A stretch of 18,634 nucleotides of DNA from Candidatus Neomicrothrix sp. UBA2974 (GTDB lineage: Bacteria; Actinomycetota; Acidimicrobiia; Acidimicrobiales; MedAcidi-G1), in NCBI GenBank assembly GCA_002348705.1, contig DEAU01000044.1, positions 1-18,634 on the forward strand, given 5' to 3'. The translations under genes were made by a program, and so were the position numbers. The notes under the pieces are model-generated. The model did no database searches and was not told where the DNA came from. It saw only the letters and a program-made list of their open reading frames with translations. This document shows, one piece after another, positions 6,850 to 13,865 of this stretch. Each line of letters begins with the position of its first letter. Position 1 is the first letter of the stretch.

Positions 6850-8499
6850 TTAGCGATCAGCCGGGAATTCTGTTTCGACCGGAATTAACTGTGGGTTGCG
6901 CCCAGATGCCCGGTCTAGTGCCGCGGCGATGAAAGCTCGGAACAGCGGTGCCGGTCGGTCGGGCCGGCTTTTGAACTCGGGATGTGCCTGAGTAGCGATC
7001 CAGAACGGATGGTCGACGAGTTCAATGAACTCGACGAGACGTCCATCGGGCGACTCGCCCGAACAGACGAACCCGGTGTCCTCAAAACGCGCCCGATATT
7101 TCGGGTTGAACTCGTATCGATGGCGGTGCCGCTCAGAAACGACGTCAGTGCCGTAGATCTCTGCTATCCGTGAACCTGGCTTCAACTGCGCGACATAGGC
7201 ACCGAGTCGCATGGTCCCGCCCAAGTCGGAGACGTCCCGTTGGGACTCCATGAGATCAATAACCGGATGGGGTGACGACGGATCGAATTCGCTGGAGTGT
7301 GCACGCTCAAGACCCAGAACGTTGCGAGCAAACTCAACGGTCATGCACTGCAGGCCGAGGCATAGGCCGAGGCAGGGAATGTCGTTCTCACGAGCAAAGC
7401 CCGCTGCTGCGATTTTCCCCTCTACACCCCGCTCGCCAAAGCCTCCAGGGATAACGATTCCGTCGAGGTCTCGAAGCCGGTTCTCGGCAAGCAGGCCTTC
7501 AACATCTTCAGCCTGGATCCAGTCGATTTGCACTTCGGCTCCGTGATGAATGCCGGCATGGTTGAGCGACTCGACGACCGACAGGTAGGCGTCGACCAGG
7601 CTCACATACTTGCCGATGAGGCCGACAAGAACCGGCGTCGTCGCTCGTGCGACTCTTTCATTGAGCGCCCGCCACTCCTCCAGGTCCGGAGGATCGGTGA
7701 TCAGGTGGAGTGCGTCGCAAACGAACTGATCGAGGCCCTCATCATGAACAACGAGCGGAATCTCGTACAGGCTTCCAGCATCCGGACAGTTCACAACGCC
7801 GTTGAACGGCACATTGGAAAGGCGAGAAATCTTCCTCTCCAAGTCGTCGCTGATCGGCTCGTCGCTTCGGCACACAATCGCGTCGGGTTGGATGCCCGCA
7901 CTGCGCAACTCGGTTACTGAGTGCTGAGTGGGCTTGGTCTTGTGCTCTCCAGAAGGCCCGATGTAAGGAACGAGGGTGACATGCACGTAGCAGACGTTTG
8001 TTGGGCCAACGTCGAGGCGGAACTGTCGAATGGCCTCCAGGAAGGGCAGAATCTCAATGTCGCCTACTGTTCCACCGACCTCGGTAATGAGGACGTCGAC
8101 GTCGTCGCCGGTAAGGCGTCGTATTCGGCGCTGGATTTCATCAGTTATATGCGGAATAACCTGAACAGTCCGTCCGAGATATTCGCCATGACGTTCGGCA
8201 GCGATAACCGAGGAGTAGATCGAGCCAGTGGTGGCATTGGAATCGCGGGTCAGATTTTCATCGATAAACCTCTCGTAGTGGCCAAGGTCTAAATCGGTCT
8301 CTCCACCGTCATCGGTGACAAAGACCTCACCGTGCTCGAATGGGTTCATCGTGCCAGGATCCACATTTATATACGGATCCAACTTCTGGATAACGACTCG
8401 CAGCCCGCGCTGTTTCAGCAGGCGCCCCAGCGAAGCAGCGGTCAAGCCCTTGCCGAGCGAACTGGCCACCCCTCCCGTCACGAAGATGTGTTTCGTCAC
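6850..8499 (-). CDS. pyrG: CTP synthase
   Basis: CTP synthase converts UTP to CTP using ATP and glutamine. The 549-residue protein is full length. The N-terminal synthase domain opens with TKHIFVTGGVASSLGKG, including the P-loop (residues 14-18) and the downstream YINVDPGTMNPFEHGEVFV segment. The C-terminal glutamine amidotransferase domain has the nucleophile Cys380 in GLCLGLQ and the catalytic His-Glu in QAHPEF. The start codon is GTG. It is preceded by TAGGTT ending 8 bases upstream, so the gene may begin a leaderless transcript pyrG-NUDIX-HD. No run of G residues for reiterative-transcription attenuation, as in Bacillus pyrG, is seen. The 67-base gap to recN contains an inverted repeat. 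Confidence 0.97.
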   Translation of the reverse strand: MTKHIFVTGGVASSLGKGLTAASLGRLLKQRGLRVVIQKLDPYINVDPGTMNPFEHGEVFVTDDGGETDLDLGHYERFIDENLTRDSNATTGSIYSSVIAAERHGEYLGRTVQVIPHITDEIQRRIRRLTGDDVDVLITEVGGTVGDIEILPFLEAIRQFRLDVGPTNVCYVHVTLVPYIGPSGEHKTKPTQHSVTELRSAGIQPDAIVCRSDEPISDDLERKISRLSNVPFNGVVNCPDAGSLYEIPLVVHDEGLDQFVCDALHLITDPPDLEEWRALNERVARATTPVLVGLIGKYVSLVDAYLSVVESLNHAGIHHGAEVQIDWIQAEDVEGLLAENRLRDLDGIVIPGGFGERGVEGKIAAAGFARENDIPCLGLCLGLQCMTVEFARNVLGLERAHSSEFDPSSPHPVIDLMESQRDVSDLGGTMRLGAYVAQLKPGSRIAEIYGTDVVSERHRHRYEFNPKYRARFEDTGFVCSGESPDGRLVEFIELVDHPFWIATQAHPEFKSRPDRPAPLFRAFIAAALDRASGRNPQLIPVETEFPADR

Positions 8500-8507
8500 G
8501 GGAGTTC

Positions 8508-8513
8508 AACCTA
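8508..8513 (-). promoter_or_regulatory. Candidate -10 element for pyrG
   Basis: TAGGTT on the minus strand ends 8 bases before the GTG of pyrG. It may alternatively act as a weak Shine-Dalgarno sequence (AGG, about 12 bases away), so the leaderless reading is less certain here than for scpA or the TPR gene. Confidence 0.3.
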
Positions 8514-8543
8514 TCCAAGCTCAGCGACGCGCGCGCGGAGTAG

Positions 8544-8562
8544 TTGGCCAATATGTTGGCAA
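8544..8562. repeat. Inverted repeat between recN and pyrG
   Basis: TTGGCCAA and TTGGCAA face each other across a 4-base centre. On the minus strand the left arm is TTGCCAA and the right arm matches its complement with one extra C. It lies right after the recN stop and about 45 bases before the pyrG start. It has no following T-run on the minus strand, so it fits an operator better than a terminator, but this is inference. Confidence 0.3.
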
Positions 8563-8566
8563 ATCG

Positions 8567-10147
8567 TCACTCAGGGCCACGAGTAGAGCGCAGCAGCTCC
8601 TCCGCGTGACCTTGAGCCGTAGTGCTTTCTGGTGATCCCGACAACATCCGCGAGAGCTCCACAACCCGCTCATCGCTATCGACGGGTCTGATAGTCGCCG
8701 TGGCGTTAAGACCGTCGTCCTCTTTGACCACGACCAGTTGGTGATCGGCATAGGCGGCGACCTGGGCAAGGTGTGTCACAACCAAAACCTGACGGTCAGA
8801 GGCCAACTCGGCTAGGGCCTCGCCGATCCGGTGAGCGGCTTCCCCGCCAACGCCCGCATCAACCTCATCAAACAGCTGGACAGGAGGCGAAGAGGTTAGG
8901 ACTAGGCCAACTGCCAACATTGTTCGCGACAGTTCGCCTCCTGAGGCCACTTTGGACAATGGGAGAGCAGGTGTTCCCGAGTTCGCAGCCAGACGAAATT
9001 CAACGATCTCCCCCGCTTCACCCGACACCGCTACTTCCATGACGGCGGATGGCATACCCAGAGAACGCAAGTGCTCCGCGACTTGTTCGGCCAGACTCGG
9101 AGCGGTTCGTCTCCGAGCATCGAGTACTGAGGCCGCTGAAGCTGACCTTTCCACCTCGGCAGCGAGTCGCCGCGCATCGAGCTCAGCGGCCAGAGCCTCA
9201 TGATCTTCAAGGGCTTCTAGACGGTTTTCCACTTCGGTGTGATAGGCCATCACCGACGCAAGGTCGTCGCCATACTTTCGCCGTAGGTCGGCTAGTACAC
9301 GTCTTCGCTCGCCTACTGCCTCAAGCCGGGCTGGGTCCTCGTCTACACCCTCGGCGACCTGCCTTAGTTCGGCAACAACATCGCCTAACTCCACTGCCAA
9401 GGCAGTCACGCGATCTGCCAGTCGATCAAACGGCACCCGTCCTTCCAGGGCAGCAAGACTTCGCCCAAACGCTTCAGAAACCGGCCCGTCACCATCGAGC
9501 AGAGAAAGAACCGTCCCAGCTGCCTCCCGATAAGCCACTGCATCTCCAAGTAGCAGTTCCTCGGCAGCAAGTCGGTCATCTTCGTCCGCCTCGACAAGCC
9601 CGGCTGCGTCCAGCTCGGCGACCTGAAAGCGGAGCAGGTCGATCTCCCGTGCCCGAGCGCGCTCATCGCCACCCAGTGCCGCCAGCTCAGCGTCGACTTC
9701 GGCCAACTCGCGTTCAGCCGACTGCAGGGGTCCCAGATCTATAGCGCCGAATCGGTCCAGTGCCTCCCTCTGGGTTGTCACTCCCAGAAGCCGCTGGTGT
9801 GCATGTTGGCCATGCAAATCGACTAGATCGCTAGCCACTTCTGCGAGCATTGCGGCCGTCTCCAACCGACCGTTCACGTAGGCTCGACTGCGCCCGTCAG
9901 CCGGCACCACTCGACGTAGCACATGCTCATCCCCTCCAACAAGAAACCGGCCCTCGACTACCGCATCGTTCGCTCCCGGGCGAACTATCGACGGATCGGC
10001 CCGACCGCCCAGCAGTAGGTCCACCGCTCCCATGATCATGGTCTTGCCAGCACCAGTCTCACCAGTAACCGCGGTAAGACCCTCGCCAAAAACCACCTCA
10101 ATTTCATCGATCACCCCGAGTCCGGCGATCCTCAACTCCACCAGCAT
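8567..10147 (-). CDS. recN: DNA repair ATPase RecN
   Basis: RecN is an SMC-like ATPase acting in recombinational repair of double-strand breaks. The 526-residue protein is close to the usual 550. It starts with MLVELRIAGLGVIDEIEV, has the Walker A motif GETGAGKT at residues 29-36, a long charged coiled-coil middle (about 130-350), then the ABC signature ASGGELSR and the Walker B motif VQLFDEVDAGVGG in the C-terminal third. It follows nadK as in most actinobacteria. A 184-base gap upstream, with an inverted repeat and a degenerate SOS-like sequence, indicates that recN may have its own promoter. The start lacks a clear Shine-Dalgarno sequence (AAGG is 15 bases away). Confidence 0.95.
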   Translation of the reverse strand: MLVELRIAGLGVIDEIEVVFGEGLTAVTGETGAGKTMIMGAVDLLLGGRADPSIVRPGANDAVVEGRFLVGGDEHVLRRVVPADGRSRAYVNGRLETAAMLAEVASDLVDLHGQHAHQRLLGVTTQREALDRFGAIDLGPLQSAERELAEVDAELAALGGDERARAREIDLLRFQVAELDAAGLVEADEDDRLAAEELLLGDAVAYREAAGTVLSLLDGDGPVSEAFGRSLAALEGRVPFDRLADRVTALAVELGDVVAELRQVAEGVDEDPARLEAVGERRRVLADLRRKYGDDLASVMAYHTEVENRLEALEDHEALAAELDARRLAAEVERSASAASVLDARRRTAPSLAEQVAEHLRSLGMPSAVMEVAVSGEAGEIVEFRLAANSGTPALPLSKVASGGELSRTMLAVGLVLTSSPPVQLFDEVDAGVGGEAAHRIGEALAELASDRQVLVVTHLAQVAAYADHQLVVVKEDDGLNATATIRPVDSDERVVELSRMLSGSPESTTAQGHAEELLRSTRGPE

Positions 10148-10191
10148 CGTTCAGTCATTCAACCTTGATGCGCTGCCGAAGTGAGCTCCGG

Positions 10192-10207
10192 CTGAAGAAG
10201 TGTTCGG
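10192..10207 (-). promoter_or_regulatory. Weak SOS-box-like sequence upstream of recN
   Basis: The minus strand reads CCGAACACTTCTTCAG about 45 bases before the recN start. It matches the left half of the actinobacterial/Bacillus LexA site (CGAAC-N4-GTTCG) but only part of the right half. RecN is SOS-controlled in several bacteria, so it is noted, but the match is poor. Confidence 0.15.
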
Positions 10208-10227
10208 CTGACCATGTCTCCATGAAT

Positions 10228-10249
10228 CGAGTTGTAGTTGACGAACTCG
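10228..10249. repeat. Inverted repeat in the nadK-recN gap
   Basis: CGAGTT and AACTCG form perfect 6-base arms with a 10-base spacer. It lies about 80 bases upstream of recN in the only long gap (10148-10331) of this gene cluster, where I see no credible coding sequence. It could be an operator or part of a promoter region. Confidence 0.25.
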
Positions 10250-10331
10250 GCCCATTACGAGCCATGGAACGCTATGTCGAATCAGTCGGCGGGTTGACTC
10301 GCTGGGCGGGCACCTCATGCGAAGAGGCCTT

Positions 10332-11195
10332 TCAGCGGTCGGCGAGGCCAAACCGGGTGGAGAGAAGCCTACGGAGACCACGGTCACCAAAGGTCACCAG
10401 CCGTGCCACCCGGTCCGACGCCGAGCAAACCACTAAGTCACCAGCAGTTAGGTCGGCTACCTGCCGGCCGTCGACTGTGCAGATCGCTGTGCGCTGACCA
10501 ATCACTTCCAGACCCACTTCAGTATCCGCGTCAAGCACCAGAGTCCGGTCAAACAACATGTGAGGCGACACAGGTGTCAACTGAATGGAGCGGTGCTGTG
10601 GATCGACTATCGGGCCTCGTGCCGAGAACGCGTAAGCCGTGGACCCGGTCGGCGTTGCAGCGATGAGTCCGTCCGCGACGTAGGAGGCAAACGACTCGCC
10701 GTCTAAAGAAACTCCGACGCGGATCGTTTGACCTCCGTTTGATCGCTCAACCACCGCTTCGTTGAGAGCATGAGCAACCAACTGGGAAGCACTGGCACCT
10801 GCACTTCGAACCTCGACACGGAGCATCATCCGCACCTGCAGGTCATGCTCACCTGCCAGTGCCCGCACCACCGCAGCATGGGCATCGTCGGGCTCGACGG
10901 CAGCCAAATAGCCCAACTCTCCGTAGTTGATCCCTAACACCGGTACAGATCGGCCGTCCAAAAGATCTACGGCACGCAGAATCGATCCGTCGCCGCCAAG
11001 ACTCACCACGAGGTCGAGCGCCCCCGGCTGGCTCGCTTCCTCACCAAAACCACCGCAGACCGACTCCGAGTCGAAGTCAGCATCGTCAGAACGTGTCACG
11101 AGGTGCCCGTCGTCCATTAGGGACGTAGCCAGCAAGTCCGCCTGAGCCACCGCCTCCGGACGGTCTTCGTGGACTACGAGCAGGACCGATGACAT
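10332..11195 (-). CDS. nadK: NAD kinase
   Basis: NAD kinase phosphorylates NAD to NADP with ATP or polyphosphate. The 287-residue protein contains the diagnostic GGDG motif at residues 67-70, followed by PVLGINYGELGYLA. It also has the ALNEAVV segment with the conserved Asn-Glu, and the substrate loop ATPTGSTAYAFSARGP. The last part, a beta-rich domain with the ICTVDGRQV segment, is complete. The ATG shares one base with the stop of tlyA (TGATG), so translation is coupled. The tlyA-nadK-recN order is the standard actinobacterial arrangement. Confidence 0.95.
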   Translation of the reverse strand: MSSVLLVVHEDRPEAVAQADLLATSLMDDGHLVTRSDDADFDSESVCGGFGEEASQPGALDLVVSLGGDGSILRAVDLLDGRSVPVLGINYGELGYLAAVEPDDAHAAVVRALAGEHDLQVRMMLRVEVRSAGASASQLVAHALNEAVVERSNGGQTIRVGVSLDGESFASYVADGLIAATPTGSTAYAFSARGPIVDPQHRSIQLTPVSPHMLFDRTLVLDADTEVGLEVIGQRTAICTVDGRQVADLTAGDLVVCSASDRVARLVTFGDRGLRRLLSTRFGLADR

Positions 11196-12025
11196 CAGTG
11201 GGGACCCTGACTGACTTCTGCAGTCCCTAGCCCGACGGCCGCCACAAGAGTCGCGACGTCCAACGGCGGAACTCTCGTCGAATCGACCCCTGTTCGCGCG
11301 TTAACAAAGAACTCGACATTGCCGTCGGCGCCTTTTATTGGTGAGGGCATCCCCCCCATAATGGCCGCTCGATTAAGCCGGACCGAACCGTAAACCGCCT
11401 CGAGCACTGTGGTCCACACCTCAGGATCTCGGACCACCCCTCTACCCCGATCAACCTCGGCCTTACCAGCCTCAAACTGGGGCTTGACCAGAAGCACCAT
11501 GTCCGATCCGTCTCGCACCAGTCGGACCAGGTCGGCCATAACCGTTCGCAGCGAAATGAACGACAAGTCGCCGACCAGGAGGTCGAAAGGTCCACCAAGA
11601 ACTTCGACGTCGACATTTCGCACATTGGTCCGCTCGTGCACGGTAACCCGGTCGTCGTCGCGCAAGCGCTGATGGAGTTGTCCGCGACCAACGTCAATGG
11701 CGGTTACCGTCGAAGCTCCGTGTTGGAGGAGGCAGTCGGTGAACCCCCCGGTGCTGGAGCCGACATCCACTACTGCGAGACCTGTCGGATCCAGGTCAAA
11801 CTCGTCCAAGGCTGCTTCTAGTTTCTTCCCACCCCGTGATACATAGCGGGCCGGCGGGCCAGAAAAAACCACAGCTTGACCGGGATCGACAAGGCGCGAG
11901 GGCTTGTCGGTTGGCGCTCCGTCGACAGTGACCCTCCCAGTTTCTACCGCCTCTCTGGCTTTGCTACGACTCTGCACCAGTCCGCGCCGCACCATCTCCG
12001 AGTCCAATCGACGGCGGGTACTCAC
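11195..12025 (-). CDS. tlyA: TlyA-type rRNA 2'-O-methyltransferase / hemolysin-like protein
   Basis: The protein has an N-terminal S4 RNA-binding domain (about residues 3-60, RLDSEMVRRGLVQSRSKA) and a FtsJ/RrmJ-like SAM methyltransferase domain. The SAM loop VVDVGSSTGGFTDCLL is near residue 85, with SRGGKKLE before it and GDLSFIS and KPQFEAGK after it, which supply the expected K-D-K residues. In mycobacteria TlyA methylates 16S C1409 and 23S C1920 and is needed for capreomycin susceptibility; the same role is inferred here. The GTG at 12025 is chosen because GGAG lies 5 bases before it and the S4 domain starts right after. An ATG at 12073 would overlap the HAD gene and add 16 unconserved residues. 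The predicted length is 276 residues. Confidence 0.92.
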   Translation of the reverse strand: MSTRRRLDSEMVRRGLVQSRSKAREAVETGRVTVDGAPTDKPSRLVDPGQAVVFSGPPARYVSRGGKKLEAALDEFDLDPTGLAVVDVGSSTGGFTDCLLQHGASTVTAIDVGRGQLHQRLRDDDRVTVHERTNVRNVDVEVLGGPFDLLVGDLSFISLRTVMADLVRLVRDGSDMVLLVKPQFEAGKAEVDRGRGVVRDPEVWTTVLEAVYGSVRLNRAAIMGGMPSPIKGADGNVEFFVNARTGVDSTRVPPLDVATLVAAVGLGTAEVSQGPH

Positions 12026-12038
12026 GTTTTCTCCACTG

Positions 12039-12803
12039 TCACCGTGAACGAGTGTCGAGATGGTCGCCGACAAGCGCTAGGAGGTCATCGTGAACGGTGT
12101 CCGGCTCCGGCTCGACTGGAAGATCTCCGGCGGCTATGAGGCCTGACAACACCAGCGACCAACGCCAACCCATGGCCCGCGCGAACCGCCCGTCGGTATC
12201 TGGCCGGTCACCGACCATGACGCAATGGCCCTTATGTCCTTCGGCAAAAGACTGCACGAGATTGCACATTGGCCCGTAGGGCTTTCCGGCCAGCTCAGGT
12301 TCGGCCCCTGTAGCGGCCCGCACAGCCGCCAACAGCGAACCCGCACCGGGCCGAAGACCGTCATGGGCCGGGAAGGTTACGTCATCGTTGGTCCCGATCA
12401 GGCGGGCGCCATCGAGGACGGCCTGCACCGCGGCGGTGAGTCGCCAATAGTCGAAATCCTCATGAAATCCGACCACCACCGCCTCAGCCGGACCCTCAAG
12501 GACAACTTCTGCACCGACCCGTTCCAACTCCTCGCGGCAACCCGCCCCGCACATTCCGAGTACACGTTCTCCCGAGGAAACCAGGCCGGCAGCAGCCATT
12601 CCCGAGGTAACAACTCCACCCATCGCGTCTATTCCCAGACCTGCCAATTTTTCCTCGGTATCCGATACCGGCCGACCGGAGTTATTGGTCACGAATAAGA
12701 CGCGTTCTCCTGACTCCTGGAGAAGCTGTATCGCCTCTGCCGATCCAGGGACACCCTCAACCCCACGCCAGACGACCCCGTCGAGATCAAGTGCCCAGGG
12801 CAT
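12039..12803 (-). CDS. HAD-superfamily phosphatase, NagD/IIA type
   Basis: The 254-residue protein starts almost directly with the nucleophile motif ALDLDGVVW (Asp6, Asp8). It has motif II as VTNNSGRP, the lysine of motif III in GKPYGP, and motif IV as VGDRPDTDGRFA. The C2-type cap between them marks subfamily IIA, which dephosphorylates small phosphometabolites such as glycerol 3-phosphate, p-nitrophenyl phosphate or nucleotides. It occupies the position of the glycerol-3-phosphate phosphatase gene (Rv1692) upstream of tlyA in mycobacteria, so that activity is plausible but not proven. There is no strong Shine-Dalgarno sequence. The start lies 15 bases after the korB stop, and its own stop 13 bases before tlyA. 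Confidence 0.88.
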   Translation of the reverse strand: MPWALDLDGVVWRGVEGVPGSAEAIQLLQESGERVLFVTNNSGRPVSDTEEKLAGLGIDAMGGVVTSGMAAAGLVSSGERVLGMCGAGCREELERVGAEVVLEGPAEAVVVGFHEDFDYWRLTAAVQAVLDGARLIGTNDDVTFPAHDGLRPGAGSLLAAVRAATGAEPELAGKPYGPMCNLVQSFAEGHKGHCVMVGDRPDTDGRFARAMGWRWSLVLSGLIAAGDLPVEPEPDTVHDDLLALVGDHLDTRSR

Positions 12804-12818
12804 GGCCGGGCCTGCGGC

Positions 12819-13865
12819 CTAGACCTCCCAAGTGGGCTGCGACCGCAAAAGTTCGCCGAGGTCGCCCCGGCCCACCTGAGCTTGAACCTCGCTGATTTGC
12901 GCCGAGACTGACGAGGCGTACTCACCACGGTCAATGGCTCTGAATACCCCGATCGGCGTCGGCGTCGCCGGCGTCTTAGCCAGACGAGATAGAGAGAAAG
13001 CCGTTGACGGGTTCCGGATGGTCTCGTCGTGCACGAGGATGTATTCAATACCGACTTCAGCCACGTCTGCGATAGCCAGGCCTTCCGGTTGACGGGCCAC
13101 TCCATATTGCTTGTCCGATCCGAAAAGAATCGGCTCACCGTGATGCAGCTCGATGAGCATGTCGTCACGGACTTCTTTCTTCGTGATGGTGTCAAAGACG
13201 CCATCATTGAAGACGTTGCAGTTCTGGAGAACCTCAACGAACGCGGCACCTTCGTGCTCGTAGGCCCGCCGAAATGTCTTTTGCATGTGACGGCGGTCCA
13301 TATCGTGAGTCCGTGCGACGAAAGTCGCCTCGGCCCCTATGGCCACACTGATCGGGTTGAAAGGCCGGGCTACCAGTCCCACGGGTGAGGACTTGGTCAC
13401 TTTGCCCTTCTGGCTGGTCGGCGAGAACTGGCCTTTAGTCAGGCCGTAAATCTGGTTATTGAAAAGAAGGACGTTTAGGTTGACGTTCCTTCGAAGAGCG
13501 TGAATGAGGTGGTTGCCGCCAATAGACAGCATGTCACCGTCGCCGCCGATCACCCAGACATCCAGATCCGGACGAGCCATGGCCAAACCAGTAGCAACGG
13601 CTGGGGAACGGCCATGGATCGTATGCACACCGTAGGTGTTCATGTAGTAGGGGAAGCGGGCAGCGCAGCCGATGCCCGAGATGAACACCGTCTTTTCGCG
13701 ACGCTGTCCAAGTTCAGGCATGAGAAGTTGGAGCGCCGTGAGAATCGAGTAATCACCGCATCCTGGACACCACCTAACCTCCTGGTCGCTGGACCAGTCA
13801 GCCTTGGTGGTCTCTGGAACCGGCCCTTCGGCCACCTGGGTGGCCGGATTTAGCAGGTCAGTCAT
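12819..13865 (-). CDS. korB: 2-oxoacid:ferredoxin oxidoreductase, beta subunit
   Basis: The beta subunit binds thiamine diphosphate and an iron-sulfur cluster and works with the KorA product to oxidise 2-oxoglutarate (or a related 2-oxoacid) to the acyl-CoA, reducing ferredoxin. The 348-residue protein has CPGCG near residues 33-37 and the thiamine diphosphate motif GGDGDM at 107-112, followed by NVLLFNNQIYGLTKGQFSPTS. The Cys of SGIGCAARFPYY is also conserved. The ATG at 13865 is preferred to a TTG one codon upstream: GAGGAGG sits about 7 bases before it, and it overlaps the korA stop (TGATG). The pair belongs to the two-subunit type also found in aerobic actinobacteria. Confidence 0.93.
   Translation of the reverse strand: MTDLLNPATQVAEGPVPETTKADWSSDQEVRWCPGCGDYSILTALQLLMPELGQRREKTVFISGIGCAARFPYYMNTYGVHTIHGRSPAVATGLAMARPDLDVWVIGGDGDMLSIGGNHLIHALRRNVNLNVLLFNNQIYGLTKGQFSPTSQKGKVTKSSPVGLVARPFNPISVAIGAEATFVARTHDMDRRHMQKTFRRAYEHEGAAFVEVLQNCNVFNDGVFDTITKKEVRDDMLIELHHGEPILFGSDKQYGVARQPEGLAIADVAEVGIEYILVHDETIRNPSTAFSLSRLAKTPATPTPIGVFRAIDRGEYASSVSAQISEVQAQVGRGDLGELLRSQPTWEV

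Noticed and set aside
10151..10390. Minus-strand 79-codon ORF ending 3 bases before recN
   Set aside because: It overlaps the nadK end in another frame, has no recognisable domain and an unnatural composition; read as non-coding gap.
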